From positions 1 through 64,000 of the forward strand of contig NZ_JAQFVG010000357.1 of the NCBI RefSeq assembly GCF_029439455.1: DNA of 64,000 bases, written 5' to 3'. This DNA is from Caballeronia sp. BR00000012568055 (lineage in GTDB: Bacteria > Pseudomonadota > Gammaproteobacteria > Burkholderiales > Burkholderiaceae). A program made the translations under genes and the position numbers. Below the pieces are notes generated by a model. It worked only from the letters and a program-made list of their open reading frames with translations. It made no database searches and had not been told where the DNA came from. Shown here one piece after another: positions 1 through 10,150 of the stretch; within the stretch, counting starts at the first letter, position 1; each line of letters opens with the position of its first letter.

Positions 1-136
1 GCAGAAATATTTCCTAACAAGCCGGGCTATTTTTTGCCAATTTTTTAAGCCGATGCTTTCCCCTTACATGCGGGCTGAGAGGCGGCGGCCACCCAAGCAC
101 AAGCGTCGTTTAATCAGATGAATTAACTTGAATTAT

Positions 137-184
137 GCAGACAAATTAATCGTCTGCAATAGGTTTGTAACTCGAGTTTGTAAC
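137..184. promoter_or_regulatory. Inverted repeat plus direct repeat upstream of acyltransferase
   Basis: An inverted repeat GCAGAC-N9-GTCTGC lies at 137-157. It is followed by two copies of GTTTGTAAC (163-171 and 176-184), 13 bp apart. The layout fits a regulator site in the leader of the downstream gene, but no regulator can be named. Confidence 0.35.
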
Positions 185-235
185 CGGCCCAGTTAATCAA
201 AGGCGCGCCGCCCTCGATTCACCAGGAGGAGTTTG

Positions 236-1378
236 ATGAAGCAACACGTGCAGGAGTTGACGGGGCTGCGCTGCGTCGCGGTCATGATGGTGGTATTCGG
301 TCACGCCGAGCATATGACCAATGGCGGGTATAAAGGCGTGTTCGAGCCACTTCGCCTGATATCCGACGGCCGCCTCGGCGTACTGATTTTCTTCGTGCTG
401 AGCGGCTATCTGATCACGCGCATTCTGCACGCCGAATTCAGGTCCACCGGCACCATTCGGCTCGTGCCGTTCTATACGAAACGCGCGTTGCGTATCTGGC
501 CGGCGTTCTATGTCTATCTCGTCGCGATGTCCGCACTTTCATTCGCGGGATGGGTGGATATCGAGCATCGGCAAGTGATGCTGGCCGCACTGCATTTGTG
601 GAATTACGCAGGATTGTTGGGCATCGGCGATCTGAATCATGCGCATTCGGAAGGCGCGTGGTATCTCGGGCATTTCTGGACGCTCGCGCTCGAGGAGCAG
701 TTCTATTGGTTCTGGCCGCCGCTGCTGTACTTCATTCTCAAGCGCGCGCGCACGCGTTTGCTCGCGGCGTTGATAGTCGGCGTGCCTTTAATTCGGATTG
801 CCACGTATTTTCTCGCGCCCAGCTTGCGCGGCCAATTGACGATGATGCTGCATACCGGCATCGATCCGATTTTGATTGGCTGCTTCGTGGCGCTCAATCT
901 CGACGATCTGAAGCGGCGCGCCGCGGCCTTGCCCTGGGGTCCGGTGATCCCGACGCTCGTCGTTCTGATCCTGCTGTTCGCGATCACGCCCGTGCAGAAC
1001 AAACTCGGCGGTCTATGGCGCGCAACCTACGGCACGACCTTAGAGTCCGCGCTGGTCGGCTTCGTGATCGTGGTGCTGGTATCGCAGAAGGAATTCTGGT
1101 TCTCGCGGCTGCTGCGCACTGCGCCGTTCGTGTTCATCGGCACGATTTCGTTCAGTCTGTACTTGTGGCAGCAGCTTTTCACGCATCCGCATTCGCCGGT
1201 GGCGTTCGGCTTTCCGTTGTGCGTGCTCGAAGCGCTCGGCGCCGCGATGATCAGCTATTACCTGATCGAAGCGCCGTTCCTGCGCATCAAGGATCGCTTC
1301 GCGGCGCGGCGGCACGAACGCCTTCGCAGCGATGATGCGCATGCGCGTGGGATCGCGCATGCGGAAGCCTCCAAGTAA
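236..1378 (+). CDS. Acyltransferase family 3 membrane protein
   Basis: 380-residue integral membrane O-acyltransferase of the OafA/NodX type, which transfers acyl groups to surface sugars or other envelope molecules. Family hallmarks are visible: FGHAEHM with the conserved histidine near residue 23, FFVLSGYLITRIL near 55, and HFWTLALEEQFYWFWP near 150, followed by about ten hydrophobic segments. The ATG at 236 is chosen because AGGAGG (224-229) sits 6 bp upstream; the TTG at 233 is too close to it. No sugar genes adjoin it, so the acceptor is unknown. The C-terminus is a short basic tail and lacks the SGNH domain of the longer OafA forms. Confidence 0.9.
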   Translation: MKQHVQELTGLRCVAVMMVVFGHAEHMTNGGYKGVFEPLRLISDGRLGVLIFFVLSGYLITRILHAEFRSTGTIRLVPFYTKRALRIWPAFYVYLVAMSALSFAGWVDIEHRQVMLAALHLWNYAGLLGIGDLNHAHSEGAWYLGHFWTLALEEQFYWFWPPLLYFILKRARTRLLAALIVGVPLIRIATYFLAPSLRGQLTMMLHTGIDPILIGCFVALNLDDLKRRAAALPWGPVIPTLVVLILLFAITPVQNKLGGLWRATYGTTLESALVGFVIVVLVSQKEFWFSRLLRTAPFVFIGTISFSLYLWQQLFTHPHSPVAFGFPLCVLEALGAAMISYYLIEAPFLRIKDRFAARRHERLRSDDAHARGIAHAEASK

Positions 1379-1387
1379 CGCAATAAC

Positions 1388-2104
1388 TCAGGACCGTGGA
1401 CCGTAATCGAGGCTGGGATACCAGTCGGTGCCGCGTCCTTCGGGCGTCATATCGAGCACGGTCCACAGCGGCATCGGGTCCGGCGCGCCGCGCGGATCTT
1501 CGCCGGGGTCGGCTGTCGCGAAATCCATTTCGCCGGCCCAGAAGTGGCGGATAACGCCGTCGCGGCGCGTGAAGACGTTGAGCGCGGGGTCGTCGTGTCC
1601 TTCCTTGTTCCACGCAAAGTAATCGCGGCTGAAGTTGCCGTTCAGATCGGAAAAGAGCCGCAGATCGCGCCAGCCGCGTTCTTTCTTGTACGCGACGAGC
1701 CGGTCGATCGGCGAACGTGCGATCACCGCCAGCGCCACGCGTTGTTCGATATCGCGCGCCTCGCCTTCCCACGCCGATAGCAACGACGTGCACATCGGGC
1801 ACGGCTTCTCGCGCTGCGGCCCGAACATCCAGCTATAGGTGACGAGCGTGTCCTTGTCGCCGAACAGCGCGGCGAAATCAGCGGGACCGCGTTCGCCTTC
1901 GAATCGATAATCGCCCTTCACTTCGCCGCCCGGCGGCAACGCGCGGCGCATTTCCGCCACGCGTTCGATATGCCGCCGCAATTCGATTTCCTCGGCAAGC
2001 AACGCCGTGCGGGCGCGCCGGTAGTCGGCGCTTTCGTTGGGAAACCGCATGCCGGCGCGCTGCGCCAGTTCGGCGGCGGGAGCGAGATTGCGTGCTGCTG
2101 TCAT
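1388..2104 (-). CDS. DUF899 family thioredoxin-like protein
   Basis: 238-residue protein matching the DUF899 family, a thioredoxin-fold group with no settled function. The diagnostic stretch is YSWMFGPQREKPCPMCTSL near residue 90, which carries a CPMC dithiol pair. A long amino-terminal helix precedes it. No signal peptide is seen, so it is probably cytoplasmic. The gene is 29 bp downstream of the glutathione transferase gene on the same strand and is probably cotranscribed with it. The start is ATG at 2104 with a GGAGA-type ribosome site upstream. The family assignment is firm; any redox role is inferred from the CxxC motif. Confidence 0.85.
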   Translation of the reverse strand: MTAARNLAPAAELAQRAGMRFPNESADYRRARTALLAEEIELRRHIERVAEMRRALPPGGEVKGDYRFEGERGPADFAALFGDKDTLVTYSWMFGPQREKPCPMCTSLLSAWEGEARDIEQRVALAVIARSPIDRLVAYKKERGWRDLRLFSDLNGNFSRDYFAWNKEGHDDPALNVFTRRDGVIRHFWAGEMDFATADPGEDPRGAPDPMPLWTVLDMTPEGRGTDWYPSLDYGPRS

Positions 2105-2133
2105 GATTCGTGTCTCCTTCGTTTGATTGATGT

Positions 2134-2793
2134 TCAGTCGCGATCCGGCGCGCCGAGCGGAAACAGATGGCGATACGGCCGCGCCTCATCCACCGCCCGT
2201 GCAAACGATGGCCGCGCCAGCAGCCGCTTGCGATACGCGATCACCTGAGGATACGCATCGCCGATGCGATGACACCAGTCCGCATAGAACAGGAACGGCG
2301 CGGCAGCGCAATCGGCCATGCTGAAATCGTCGCCCGCCGCCCATTCGCGCGTGGCCATCAGGCGTTCGAGATACGCGTAGGACGTGTCGAGCATGGCGCG
2401 GGCATCGGCGACGCCGCGCGGGTCGCGCTCGTGCTCGGGGCGCATGGCATCGAAAACAATTTTTTGCTGCGGCGTCGCGACGTAAAGATCGAAAAAACGG
2501 TCCATAAAGCGCACGTCGAGCGCGCGTTGCGGATCGGCCGGAATCAGCGTCACCGGTCCCGCATAGTTCAATCCCAAATATTCGATGATCACGCTCGATT
2601 CGATCACCGGCGTGCCGCCATCGACCAGCAAGGGGAAGCGCTTCATCGGCCACATTTCGGTGAGTTCGCGCATGGCGTCGGGGTTGTCCGGCCCGAGCGC
2701 GCGATATTCGAACGGCGTGGCGTTTTCATAAAGCGCGGTCAGCACCTTCTGACAGTACGAGGAAAACGGGTGGGCGTATAAAACGAGGCTCAT
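2134..2793 (-). CDS. Glutathione S-transferase family protein
   Basis: 219-residue cytosolic glutathione transferase. The amino-terminal thioredoxin-like domain starts SLVLYAHPFSSYCQKVL and carries the glutathione-site segment near residue 66 (PVIESSVIIEYL). An all-helical carboxy-terminal domain follows. The reading frame is open further upstream to 3279, but that extension looks non-coding. The ATG at 2793 is chosen because it has an AGGAG site 8-9 bp upstream and matches the usual family start. It is the first gene of a probable two-gene unit with the DUF899 gene. The substrate cannot be read from the sequence. Confidence 0.9.
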   Translation of the reverse strand: MSLVLYAHPFSSYCQKVLTALYENATPFEYRALGPDNPDAMRELTEMWPMKRFPLLVDGGTPVIESSVIIEYLGLNYAGPVTLIPADPQRALDVRFMDRFFDLYVATPQQKIVFDAMRPEHERDPRGVADARAMLDTSYAYLERLMATREWAAGDDFSMADCAAAPFLFYADWCHRIGDAYPQVIAYRKRLLARPSFARAVDEARPYRHLFPLGAPDRD

Positions 2794-3068
2794 CGTATGA
2801 ATCTCCTGTCGAGTGTCCGGCGCATTTTCGCGCCGCTTATCCGGACGACGAAAAGCGTCGCCGGAAATCGACACGATTTGTAAAAATTTTGTTGTGCAAT
2901 GCAAGGTCGAAGGTGCGCTTAGGCTTTGCCAGCAAGCCTTGCAGGCATTTAATTGCGCCAGATTGCGAGGTTTGCCGCGACCAGCCCGATTTGCTAACGT
3001 GCGCGCCTGCACCCCGCCGCGAGGATCCATTCGAGATCCGGACGAGGGCGTGTCAAGGCAGATGAAAG

Positions 3069-3572
3069 ATGAACATGACGCGCACAAACAAAATAAAAGT
3101 GGTCGTTGCAAGCGACCAGCCCGTGGTCCTGTCAGGCCTGCAGAACTGGTTCGATACGCACGAACGCTATCGGGTGAGCGTCTGCGCGCCGAATGCGGAG
3201 TTGCTGCTGTCGCGGCTGGAGCACGCCGCCGGCGAACTGATCGTGATGGCCTGCACGATCGATTCATCGTCCGAGGCATGGCCGGTGATGCGCGAAGCGC
3301 GCCGCCGCAGCCCGGACGCGCCGATCGTCGTGCTCACCTTACAGACCGATGCGCACCAGCTCCGCGCGATCCACACGGCCGGCGCGGCGGGAATCGTCAG
3401 CAAACACGACGACGTGCGCGAACTCGAGCGCGTGTGCAGCCGCGTGTTGTCCGGCATGACGCAGGTCATGTCCAAAAGCGTGGCCGCCCTGTGCGACGCG
3501 GCGCGTTCCTTCGACGGCGCGGCTTACCGCGGCGTGCGCCTGACCGTGAAGGCGTTCAACGCGCCATCCTGA
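3069..3572 (+). CDS. Degenerate receiver-domain protein (RcsB/NarL-like, no HTH)
   Basis: 167 residues. Residues 8-125 align by eye with the receiver domain of NarL/RcsB-type regulators. The phosphoacceptor aspartate is missing: the beta-3 end reads LIVMACTI, with Ala61 where Asp is expected. The usual acidic pair is reduced to a single Asp16 (ASDQP). Thr90 and Lys112 are kept. The protein ends at LTVKAFNAPS, about where a LuxR-type DNA-binding domain would begin (compare LSPKESEVL in RcsB), and no other frame restores that domain. It is therefore either a pseudo-receiver acting by protein contact or a decayed regulator. It converges with the small gene at 3586-3903. Confidence 0.75.
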   Translation: MNMTRTNKIKVVVASDQPVVLSGLQNWFDTHERYRVSVCAPNAELLLSRLEHAAGELIVMACTIDSSSEAWPVMREARRRSPDAPIVVLTLQTDAHQLRAIHTAGAAGIVSKHDDVRELERVCSRVLSGMTQVMSKSVAALCDAARSFDGAAYRGVRLTVKAFNAPS

Positions 3573-3585
3573 ACGGCGCGCGCGG

Positions 3586-3903
3586 TTACCTCGGCAAGCG
3601 CGTCGACAAAGGTGTACCGATGGTCTTGCCATCTTCGAAACCTTTCTCGTACGCCCGCTGATCCAGCGCCCGGACGAGCGGCTCGAATTCTTCGGCATAG
3701 CCACGGATCAGCGCCAGCAGCGGCTTCACCAGCGCCACCGGCGCGGCCCCCGCCACCTGATGCGCCTCATGCGCCGAACCGACCAGTTCGGTCATGGCGC
3801 GCAGCGCCTGCGTACGCTGCAGGCAATACTCCACGAGCGGCATTTCCTGCGTGATGACAGCATGTCCCTGCTCGTTGATCGTCACGCTCATGTTTTGTGG
3901 CAT
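3586..3903 (-). CDS. Small conserved protein, paralogue of 58253 and 59246
   Basis: 105-residue soluble protein of unknown function. It begins with a short beta-like stretch (SVTINEQGHAVITQ), then PLVEYC, then two predicted helices with LVRALDQ and YEKGFEDG near the end. By eye it aligns along most of its length with the products at 58253-58609 and 59246-59644 (shared plan: V-x-[VI]-x3-G-x2-V, VExC, Ax2LxxLxxxV, LLxxxxEE, KGf). Like the 59246 gene, it converges end to end with a receiver-domain gene. ATG at 3903 is used; the ATG at 3891 is an alternative, and neither has a strong ribosome site. Confidence 0.7.
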   Translation of the reverse strand: MPQNMSVTINEQGHAVITQEMPLVEYCLQRTQALRAMTELVGSAHEAHQVAGAAPVALVKPLLALIRGYAEEFEPLVRALDQRAYEKGFEDGKTIGTPLSTRLPR

Positions 3904-4061
3904 CGTCTGTCTCGCTTGTGCTTGTCTGTGGATGGGCCGTCCACTCTAGAAGGCGCACTCCCGCCGCTGCATCGGAAAATTCTTAAACCGCTTCACGTGT
4001 ACGACATGTTCGTATGAGAATGTCGCCGGTTTGTTTCAAAAAACTCACGGCATTCCATTCG

Positions 4062-4769
4062 ATGAGCATCGATTTCGTCCTGCGTCTTCTCGCCGCGTTC
4101 GCGTGCGGCGTCGCAATTGGCATTGAACGGCAGATGCGCCAGCGCACTGCCGGCTTGCGCACCATCACGCTGGTGGCGAGCGGCGCGTGCCTGTTCGTCA
4201 CGCTCGGCATGCTCACGGGCAACGGCGAGTCGGGTGTGACGCAGATTGCGGCTTACGTGGTCTCGGGCGTCGGTTTTCTCGGCGGCGGCGTGATCATGCG
4301 CGACAAGGGTTCGATTCAGGGCATCAATACGGCGGCGACGCTGTGGTGTTCCGCGGCGGTCGGCGTGTTGTGCGGAAGCGGGCATTACGGTCCGGCGGTG
4401 GCGGGCACGCTGATCGTGCTGTTGACGAACACGGTGTTGCGCGAAGTGAGCCGCATGATCAACGCGACGCCGGTGTCGAGCGCGGATATCGTGCGTGAAT
4501 ATGTGCTAACCGTGATCGGCCGGCAGGAAGACGAGGTGCATATCCGCACGCTGCTTTCCAACGCGATGGACACGCAGCCGCTGTCGTTTCAAAGCCTGAC
4601 GAGCGAGGATATCGACGACGAGCCGCCGCGCATGAAAGTCACTGCGACCGTGCGCATGCATCCGAAAGATCAGGCGAAGCTCGAACGCATGGCGAGCCGC
4701 ATGAGCATGGAGCGCGGCGTGACGAGTATCAGTTGGACGGCGGCGGAAGTTGAGACGGCGCCGGAGTGA
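4062..4769 (+). CDS. MgtC/SapB family membrane protein
   Basis: 235-residue protein of the MgtC family. Features visible are IGIERQ near residue 24, RTAGLRTITLVASGA near 33, the conserved loop QGINTAATLWCSAAVGVL near 90, and four to five membrane helices in the first 130 residues. A soluble ACT-like tail of about 90 residues follows. MgtC proteins are linked to growth in low magnesium and to modulation of the F-type ATPase; the role here is not shown. ATG at 4062 places the first helix directly after MSIDFVLR; an upstream ATG at 4014 is possible, and neither has a clear ribosome site. The 3' end overlaps the convergent gene by 41 bp. Confidence 0.85.
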   Translation: MSIDFVLRLLAAFACGVAIGIERQMRQRTAGLRTITLVASGACLFVTLGMLTGNGESGVTQIAAYVVSGVGFLGGGVIMRDKGSIQGINTAATLWCSAAVGVLCGSGHYGPAVAGTLIVLLTNTVLREVSRMINATPVSSADIVREYVLTVIGRQEDEVHIRTLLSNAMDTQPLSFQSLTSEDIDDEPPRMKVTATVRMHPKDQAKLERMASRMSMERGVTSISWTAAEVETAPE

Positions 4770-5466
4770 GCGCGCCCTGGCCCATGCGTCGGCGCATTTC
4801 CATGCAATAGCCTTCCAATTCCGTTTCTTCGTGCACGAAACGCTTGAGCGGCGTATCGATATCGTAAAAACAAATGCTTGCGACGAAGCCGTAAATGCCC
4901 GCGTCCGTACTCGAAGGCTCGTCGCCGAAAATAAACGCGTAGTCGCCCAGCAGATTCGATATCGCTTTCAGATCGGCGATACCGCGTGCATAGACCGCGT
5001 CCGGTTCGTATCGGCCGATGCCCTGATACCGGTAACGCTCGAAGTTGTACGCGCGCGCTTTTTCCAGCGCCTCCGCGCCGATATCCGGATGCTGTGCGAG
5101 CAAGGCATCGCGGAAGCGCGGCCAGTAGCGCTCGTCTTTCCAGCGCGAGTACGACATCACCCAATAAAGATCATCGAGCGTGCGGCGCACGAACAGGTCG
5201 ATATCGCGTTCTTCCTGCGACATGGCTTCATCGATCGTCAACGCGTATTTGCGTTTCAGATGCGCGATGATCGCATCGCTGTCGCCGATGGTGTCGTCGT
5301 CATCGACGAGATAGGGCAACTGGCCGCGCGGCGCGGCGCTCGTATCGAGCACATGTTTGTGCGCGAACGTGAGGCCGGACAGACGCAGAAACGCGAACAC
5401 CTTCAGCCCGAAAGGATTGTTATCTTCGAGACCAAACAACTGAGGGTAGGCGTACAGCGTGATCAT
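4729..5466 (-). CDS. Glutathione S-transferase-like protein (metaxin/Fax type)
   Basis: 245-residue protein with a thioredoxin-like amino-terminal domain beginning MITLYAYPQLFGL and a GST-type helical carboxy-terminal domain. The segment GQLPYLVDDDDTIGDSDAII near residue 48 and the carboxy-terminal FIFGDEPSSTDAGIYGFVAS are typical of the failed-axon/metaxin-like GST group rather than classical detoxifying GSTs. The ATG at 5466 has GGAG about 8 bp upstream; the frame is open to 5496, but that extension has no support. It stands alone on this strand, between MgtC and NudC genes running the other way. The substrate is unknown. Confidence 0.85.
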   Translation of the reverse strand: MITLYAYPQLFGLEDNNPFGLKVFAFLRLSGLTFAHKHVLDTSAAPRGQLPYLVDDDDTIGDSDAIIAHLKRKYALTIDEAMSQEERDIDLFVRRTLDDLYWVMSYSRWKDERYWPRFRDALLAQHPDIGAEALEKARAYNFERYRYQGIGRYEPDAVYARGIADLKAISNLLGDYAFIFGDEPSSTDAGIYGFVASICFYDIDTPLKRFVHEETELEGYCMEMRRRMGQGALTPAPSQLPPPSN

Positions 5467-5631
5467 GTGTTCTCCGCGAAAGGTTTGAATCGTCATCCAA
5501 CGCTATTCAACGCTACTCAACGATATATCGCGTGATTTGCTACGATGGTCAACGCCTTCGCAGCTTTCCCTTTCTTTCCGTCAGGTACGCGCCGCTTCTG
5601 CGCGACGCGCCCGGTCAAACAGAAAAATACT

Positions 5632-6564
5632 ATGCCCACGCCGCCTCATGCCATCGGTTTTACTCTCGACCCGCTCGATCGCGTATCCGACAAGCGCGAT
5701 GACGATGCTTACGTGTCCGCGCTGCGTGACAAGTCTTCCACGCGTTTCCTGCTGTTCGTGAACAATGTGCCGTTGTTCAAGCGCGTTTCCGGTCACGATC
5801 CCTTGTTCGAAGCGCACGAAGCCGCTGCGTTCGGACCGGCTTCGCAAGCTGTTTTGCTCGGACTCGAAGCGGACGGGCGCGCGTTGTTTGCTTTGGCGCT
5901 GGAGGCATCGGCGGATGCGCTCGTGCTCGAATCGGGTCCGGTCGAAGCGGTCGAGTTGCGTCCCGTCGCGATGCAAGGGTTGGTCGCGCCGCCGCTTATC
6001 AGCGCGCTGGGCGAAGCGCGTTCGATGCTCGACTGGCATCGGCGTCACCGTTTCTGCGCGAACTGCGGCACGCCCACCGGCGATGCAGGCGCGGGCTGGC
6101 GGCGCATCTGCGGCAATTGCGATGCGCAGCATTTTCCGCGTGTCGATCCCGTCGTCATCATGCTCGTCACCGATGGCGACCGTTGTCTGCTCGGGCGTCA
6201 GCCGCAGTTTCTGCCGGGCATGTATTCGGCGCTGGCGGGCTTCGTGGAGCCGGGCGAGACGTTCGAGCACGCGGTGTATCGCGAGGTGCTGGAGGAAGCC
6301 GGAATTCGCTGCCGGAACGTACGCTACTACGCCTCGCAGCCGTGGCCGTTTCCTTCTTCGTTGATGATCGGCTGCTTTGCGACGGCGGCTGAAACCGAGT
6401 TGACGGTGGATCAGAAGGAACTCGAAGACGCGCGCTGGTTCTCGCGCGAGGAAGTCGCCGGCATGCTCGACGGCACGCATGCGCAATCGCTGTCCGCACC
6501 GAAGGCGTTCGCGATTGCGCATCACTTGCTGAAGGCTTTCGTGGACGGCACGGTGCCCGTTTAA
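5632..6564 (+). CDS. nudC: NADH pyrophosphatase NudC
   Basis: 310-residue Nudix hydrolase that cleaves NAD(H) to NMN(H) and AMP, and in E. coli also removes NAD caps from RNA. A zinc ribbon is visible (FCANCGTP and ICGNC near residues 143-163). The Nudix box runs from GFVEPGETFEH to REVLEEAG near residue 205. It is followed by the NudC signature SQPWPFPSS. The frame is open from 5545, but ATG 5632 (MPTPPHAIGF) is the better family start. The stop overlaps that of the convergent LacI-type gene. Confidence 0.95.
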   Translation: MPTPPHAIGFTLDPLDRVSDKRDDDAYVSALRDKSSTRFLLFVNNVPLFKRVSGHDPLFEAHEAAAFGPASQAVLLGLEADGRALFALALEASADALVLESGPVEAVELRPVAMQGLVAPPLISALGEARSMLDWHRRHRFCANCGTPTGDAGAGWRRICGNCDAQHFPRVDPVVIMLVTDGDRCLLGRQPQFLPGMYSALAGFVEPGETFEHAVYREVLEEAGIRCRNVRYYASQPWPFPSSLMIGCFATAAETELTVDQKELEDARWFSREEVAGMLDGTHAQSLSAPKAFAIAHHLLKAFVDGTVPV

Positions 6565-7589
6565 ACCGTCTCGCGTTCGATCAACTCGAAGCCCACATCC
6601 ACGATGGCGCGTTCCGTTGCGCCATTCAGCCGCTCGATCAGACACTGCGCCGCCGTCGCGCCGATGCGTTTGCCATCCACGCGAACGGTGGTGAGCGCGG
6701 GCGAGGTATCGGCGGCGAATTCGAGATCGCCGAAGCCGCAGACCGCGAGTTGCTTCGGCACGTCGATACCGCGTTTGCGTGCTTCCGAAGTGATGCCGAG
6801 CGCGAGCAGATCGGAGCTGCAAAAGACGGCATCGATCGTCGCGTATTGATCGAGCAGATGCGCGAGACCGAGCTTGCCGCTGGCAACCGAAGACGGCGGC
6901 GGCATCAAGATTTCGGCGACGTGCGCAATGCCGTGCCGTTCGAACGTTTCGACAAAACCGCGCCGCCGCGCCAGCGCACGCTGATCGTTCGCCGATACCA
7001 ACGCCGGATGCTTCACGCCCCGCGCGATAAACCGCCGCGCCACCATCGCGCCAATCGCATCGTGCGAAAAGCCCGTGAGCATATCGATGGGATCGTCGGT
7101 CATGTCCCACGTTTCAACGATCGGAATGCCGATCTTGCGCAGCCGTTCGCGCAGCGAATCCGTATGTGCGACGCCGGTCAGCAGCACGCCTTCGGGACGT
7201 CGGCTGAGAATGGCGTCAAGCAATTGGTCTTCGTTTTCGTCTTCGTAATCGGACAGACCGAGCAGCACCTGATAACCGGCGCGGGACATCGTGTCGCTGA
7301 AGACCTGCACCGTCTCCGAGAACAGCGAATGCGCGATGGTCGGCACGATCGCCGCGATCAGTTTCGATCGCGCCGACGACAAGCCGCCCGCCAGCCGATT
7401 CGGTACGTAACCGAGTTCCGCGATTGCGCGGCGCACGCGGGCGAGCGTATCGGGCGCGAGCGTTTGCGGCGCGTTGAATGCGCGCGAAACGGTGATCGGC
7501 GACACGCCCGCCGACGCGGCGACATCCGTAATGCGGATGGTCTTCGGTGTCTTGCGCTCGCGTCGTGGTTTGGAATCCGAAGCAATCAT
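6561..7589 (-). CDS. LacI family transcriptional regulator
   Basis: 342-residue repressor. The amino-terminal HTH with hinge spans about residues 18-75 (TDVAASAGVSPITVSRAF, then GYVPNRLAGGL), followed by a periplasmic-binding-protein-like effector domain. It is the last gene of a three-gene minus-strand unit and overlaps the RraA-like gene by 4 bp. Its likely target is the LacI-type palindrome at 10089-10104, in front of the first gene of the unit, so autoregulation by a sugar-acid intermediate is a reasonable inference. It resembles the GntR/gluconate branch, but the effector is not known. Confidence 0.9.
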   Translation of the reverse strand: MIASDSKPRRERKTPKTIRITDVAASAGVSPITVSRAFNAPQTLAPDTLARVRRAIAELGYVPNRLAGGLSSARSKLIAAIVPTIAHSLFSETVQVFSDTMSRAGYQVLLGLSDYEDENEDQLLDAILSRRPEGVLLTGVAHTDSLRERLRKIGIPIVETWDMTDDPIDMLTGFSHDAIGAMVARRFIARGVKHPALVSANDQRALARRRGFVETFERHGIAHVAEILMPPPSSVASGKLGLAHLLDQYATIDAVFCSSDLLALGITSEARKRGIDVPKQLAVCGFGDLEFAADTSPALTTVRVDGKRIGATAAQCLIERLNGATERAIVDVGFELIERETV

Positions 7590-8320
7590 TTACGTTTGCT
7601 GCGCCATTCTGCGAATGCCGCGAGCGTCGATTCATCCGGCGGATACGTGCCGCGCAGAATCGCGCCGCCCTGCACACGCTCGGCGATAAACTCCTCCATG
7701 ATCTCCTGCTCCGCTGCATCACGTGCGACTTCTGCGGCCATTTCCCGCGGCACGATTACCACGCCATCCACATCGCCAACGACGATATCGCCCGGATAAA
7801 CGGCCACGCCGCCGCACGCGATCGGCACGTTCATATCGACAGCATGATGCCGCGCGAGATTGAGCGGCGCGCTCGCGCCCGCGCAAAACAGCGGCAGCCC
7901 GATATCGCCGATGGTGCCGCTGTCGCGCACGCAGCCGTCCGACACCATGCCCGCCACGCCGCGCACCTTGAGCCGCGTCGTCAAAATCGAACCCGTCGAT
8001 GCGACGCTGCGATCGCCACGGCAGTCCTGCACCAGCACGCTTCCGGCCGGCGCGGTTTCCACCGCCTTGCGCTGCGGATGATCAGGATTCTTGAATACTC
8101 CGACATGATCGAGATCTTCGCGCGCCGGAATATTGCGCAGCGTGAAGGCCGGTCCGACCATATTCGGCGCGCCCGCAGCGGGCTTGACCAGCGGCGCGAC
8201 GCCTTGCAGAAACACGTTGCGCAAGCCTCGTTTGAAAAGCTGCGTGGTGAGCGTCGCCGTGCTGACATGGCGCAGCTGTTCGATCGTTTCGTCTGAAATG
8301 GCGATGTCTTGTGTCGTCAT
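7586..8320 (-). CDS. RraA-like / HMG-aldolase family protein
   Basis: 244-residue protein of the RraA/4-hydroxy-4-methyl-2-oxoglutarate aldolase fold. The active-site region is seen as VSDGCVRDSGTI near residue 128, with the Arg-Asp pair used for substrate and metal binding in the aldolase members, plus the preceding segment with GSVLVQDCRGD. Members of this family often sit in sugar-acid operons. Here the gene lies between a dehydratase and a LacI regulator where a 2-keto-3-deoxy acid aldolase or a second dehydratase would be expected, so cleavage of the dehydratase product is my inference. RNase E inhibition, the original RraA role, seems less likely in this setting. Confidence 0.8.
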   Translation of the reverse strand: MTTQDIAISDETIEQLRHVSTATLTTQLFKRGLRNVFLQGVAPLVKPAAGAPNMVGPAFTLRNIPAREDLDHVGVFKNPDHPQRKAVETAPAGSVLVQDCRGDRSVASTGSILTTRLKVRGVAGMVSDGCVRDSGTIGDIGLPLFCAGASAPLNLARHHAVDMNVPIACGGVAVYPGDIVVGDVDGVVIVPREMAAEVARDAAEQEIMEEFIAERVQGGAILRGTYPPDESTLAAFAEWRSKRK

Positions 8321-8335
8321 GGTGATGAAGTGGGT

Positions 8336-10072
<1,737 letters not shown>

Positions 10073-10088
10073 AGCAATGTCTCCGATG

Positions 10089-10104
10089 ATGGTATCGCTA
10101 CCAT
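10089..10104. promoter_or_regulatory. LacI-type operator before the sugar-acid operon
   Basis: ATGGTATCGCTACCAT is a palindrome with 6-bp perfect arms (ATGGTA/TACCAT) and the central CG typical of LacI/GalR-family operators. It lies 17 bp upstream of the probable TTG start of the dehydratase, whose operon ends with a LacI-family gene. The link to that regulator is inference. Confidence 0.7.
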
Positions 10105-10150
10105 TCGGTGACATGGTACTGACGATGGTTGATGCAGTCGCCTAGGGTTT

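Noticed and set aside
5581..7110. 509-codon open frame on the minus strand
   Set aside because: It spans nudC and the lacI gene in other frames, and both of those have clear motifs. It is a shadow frame.
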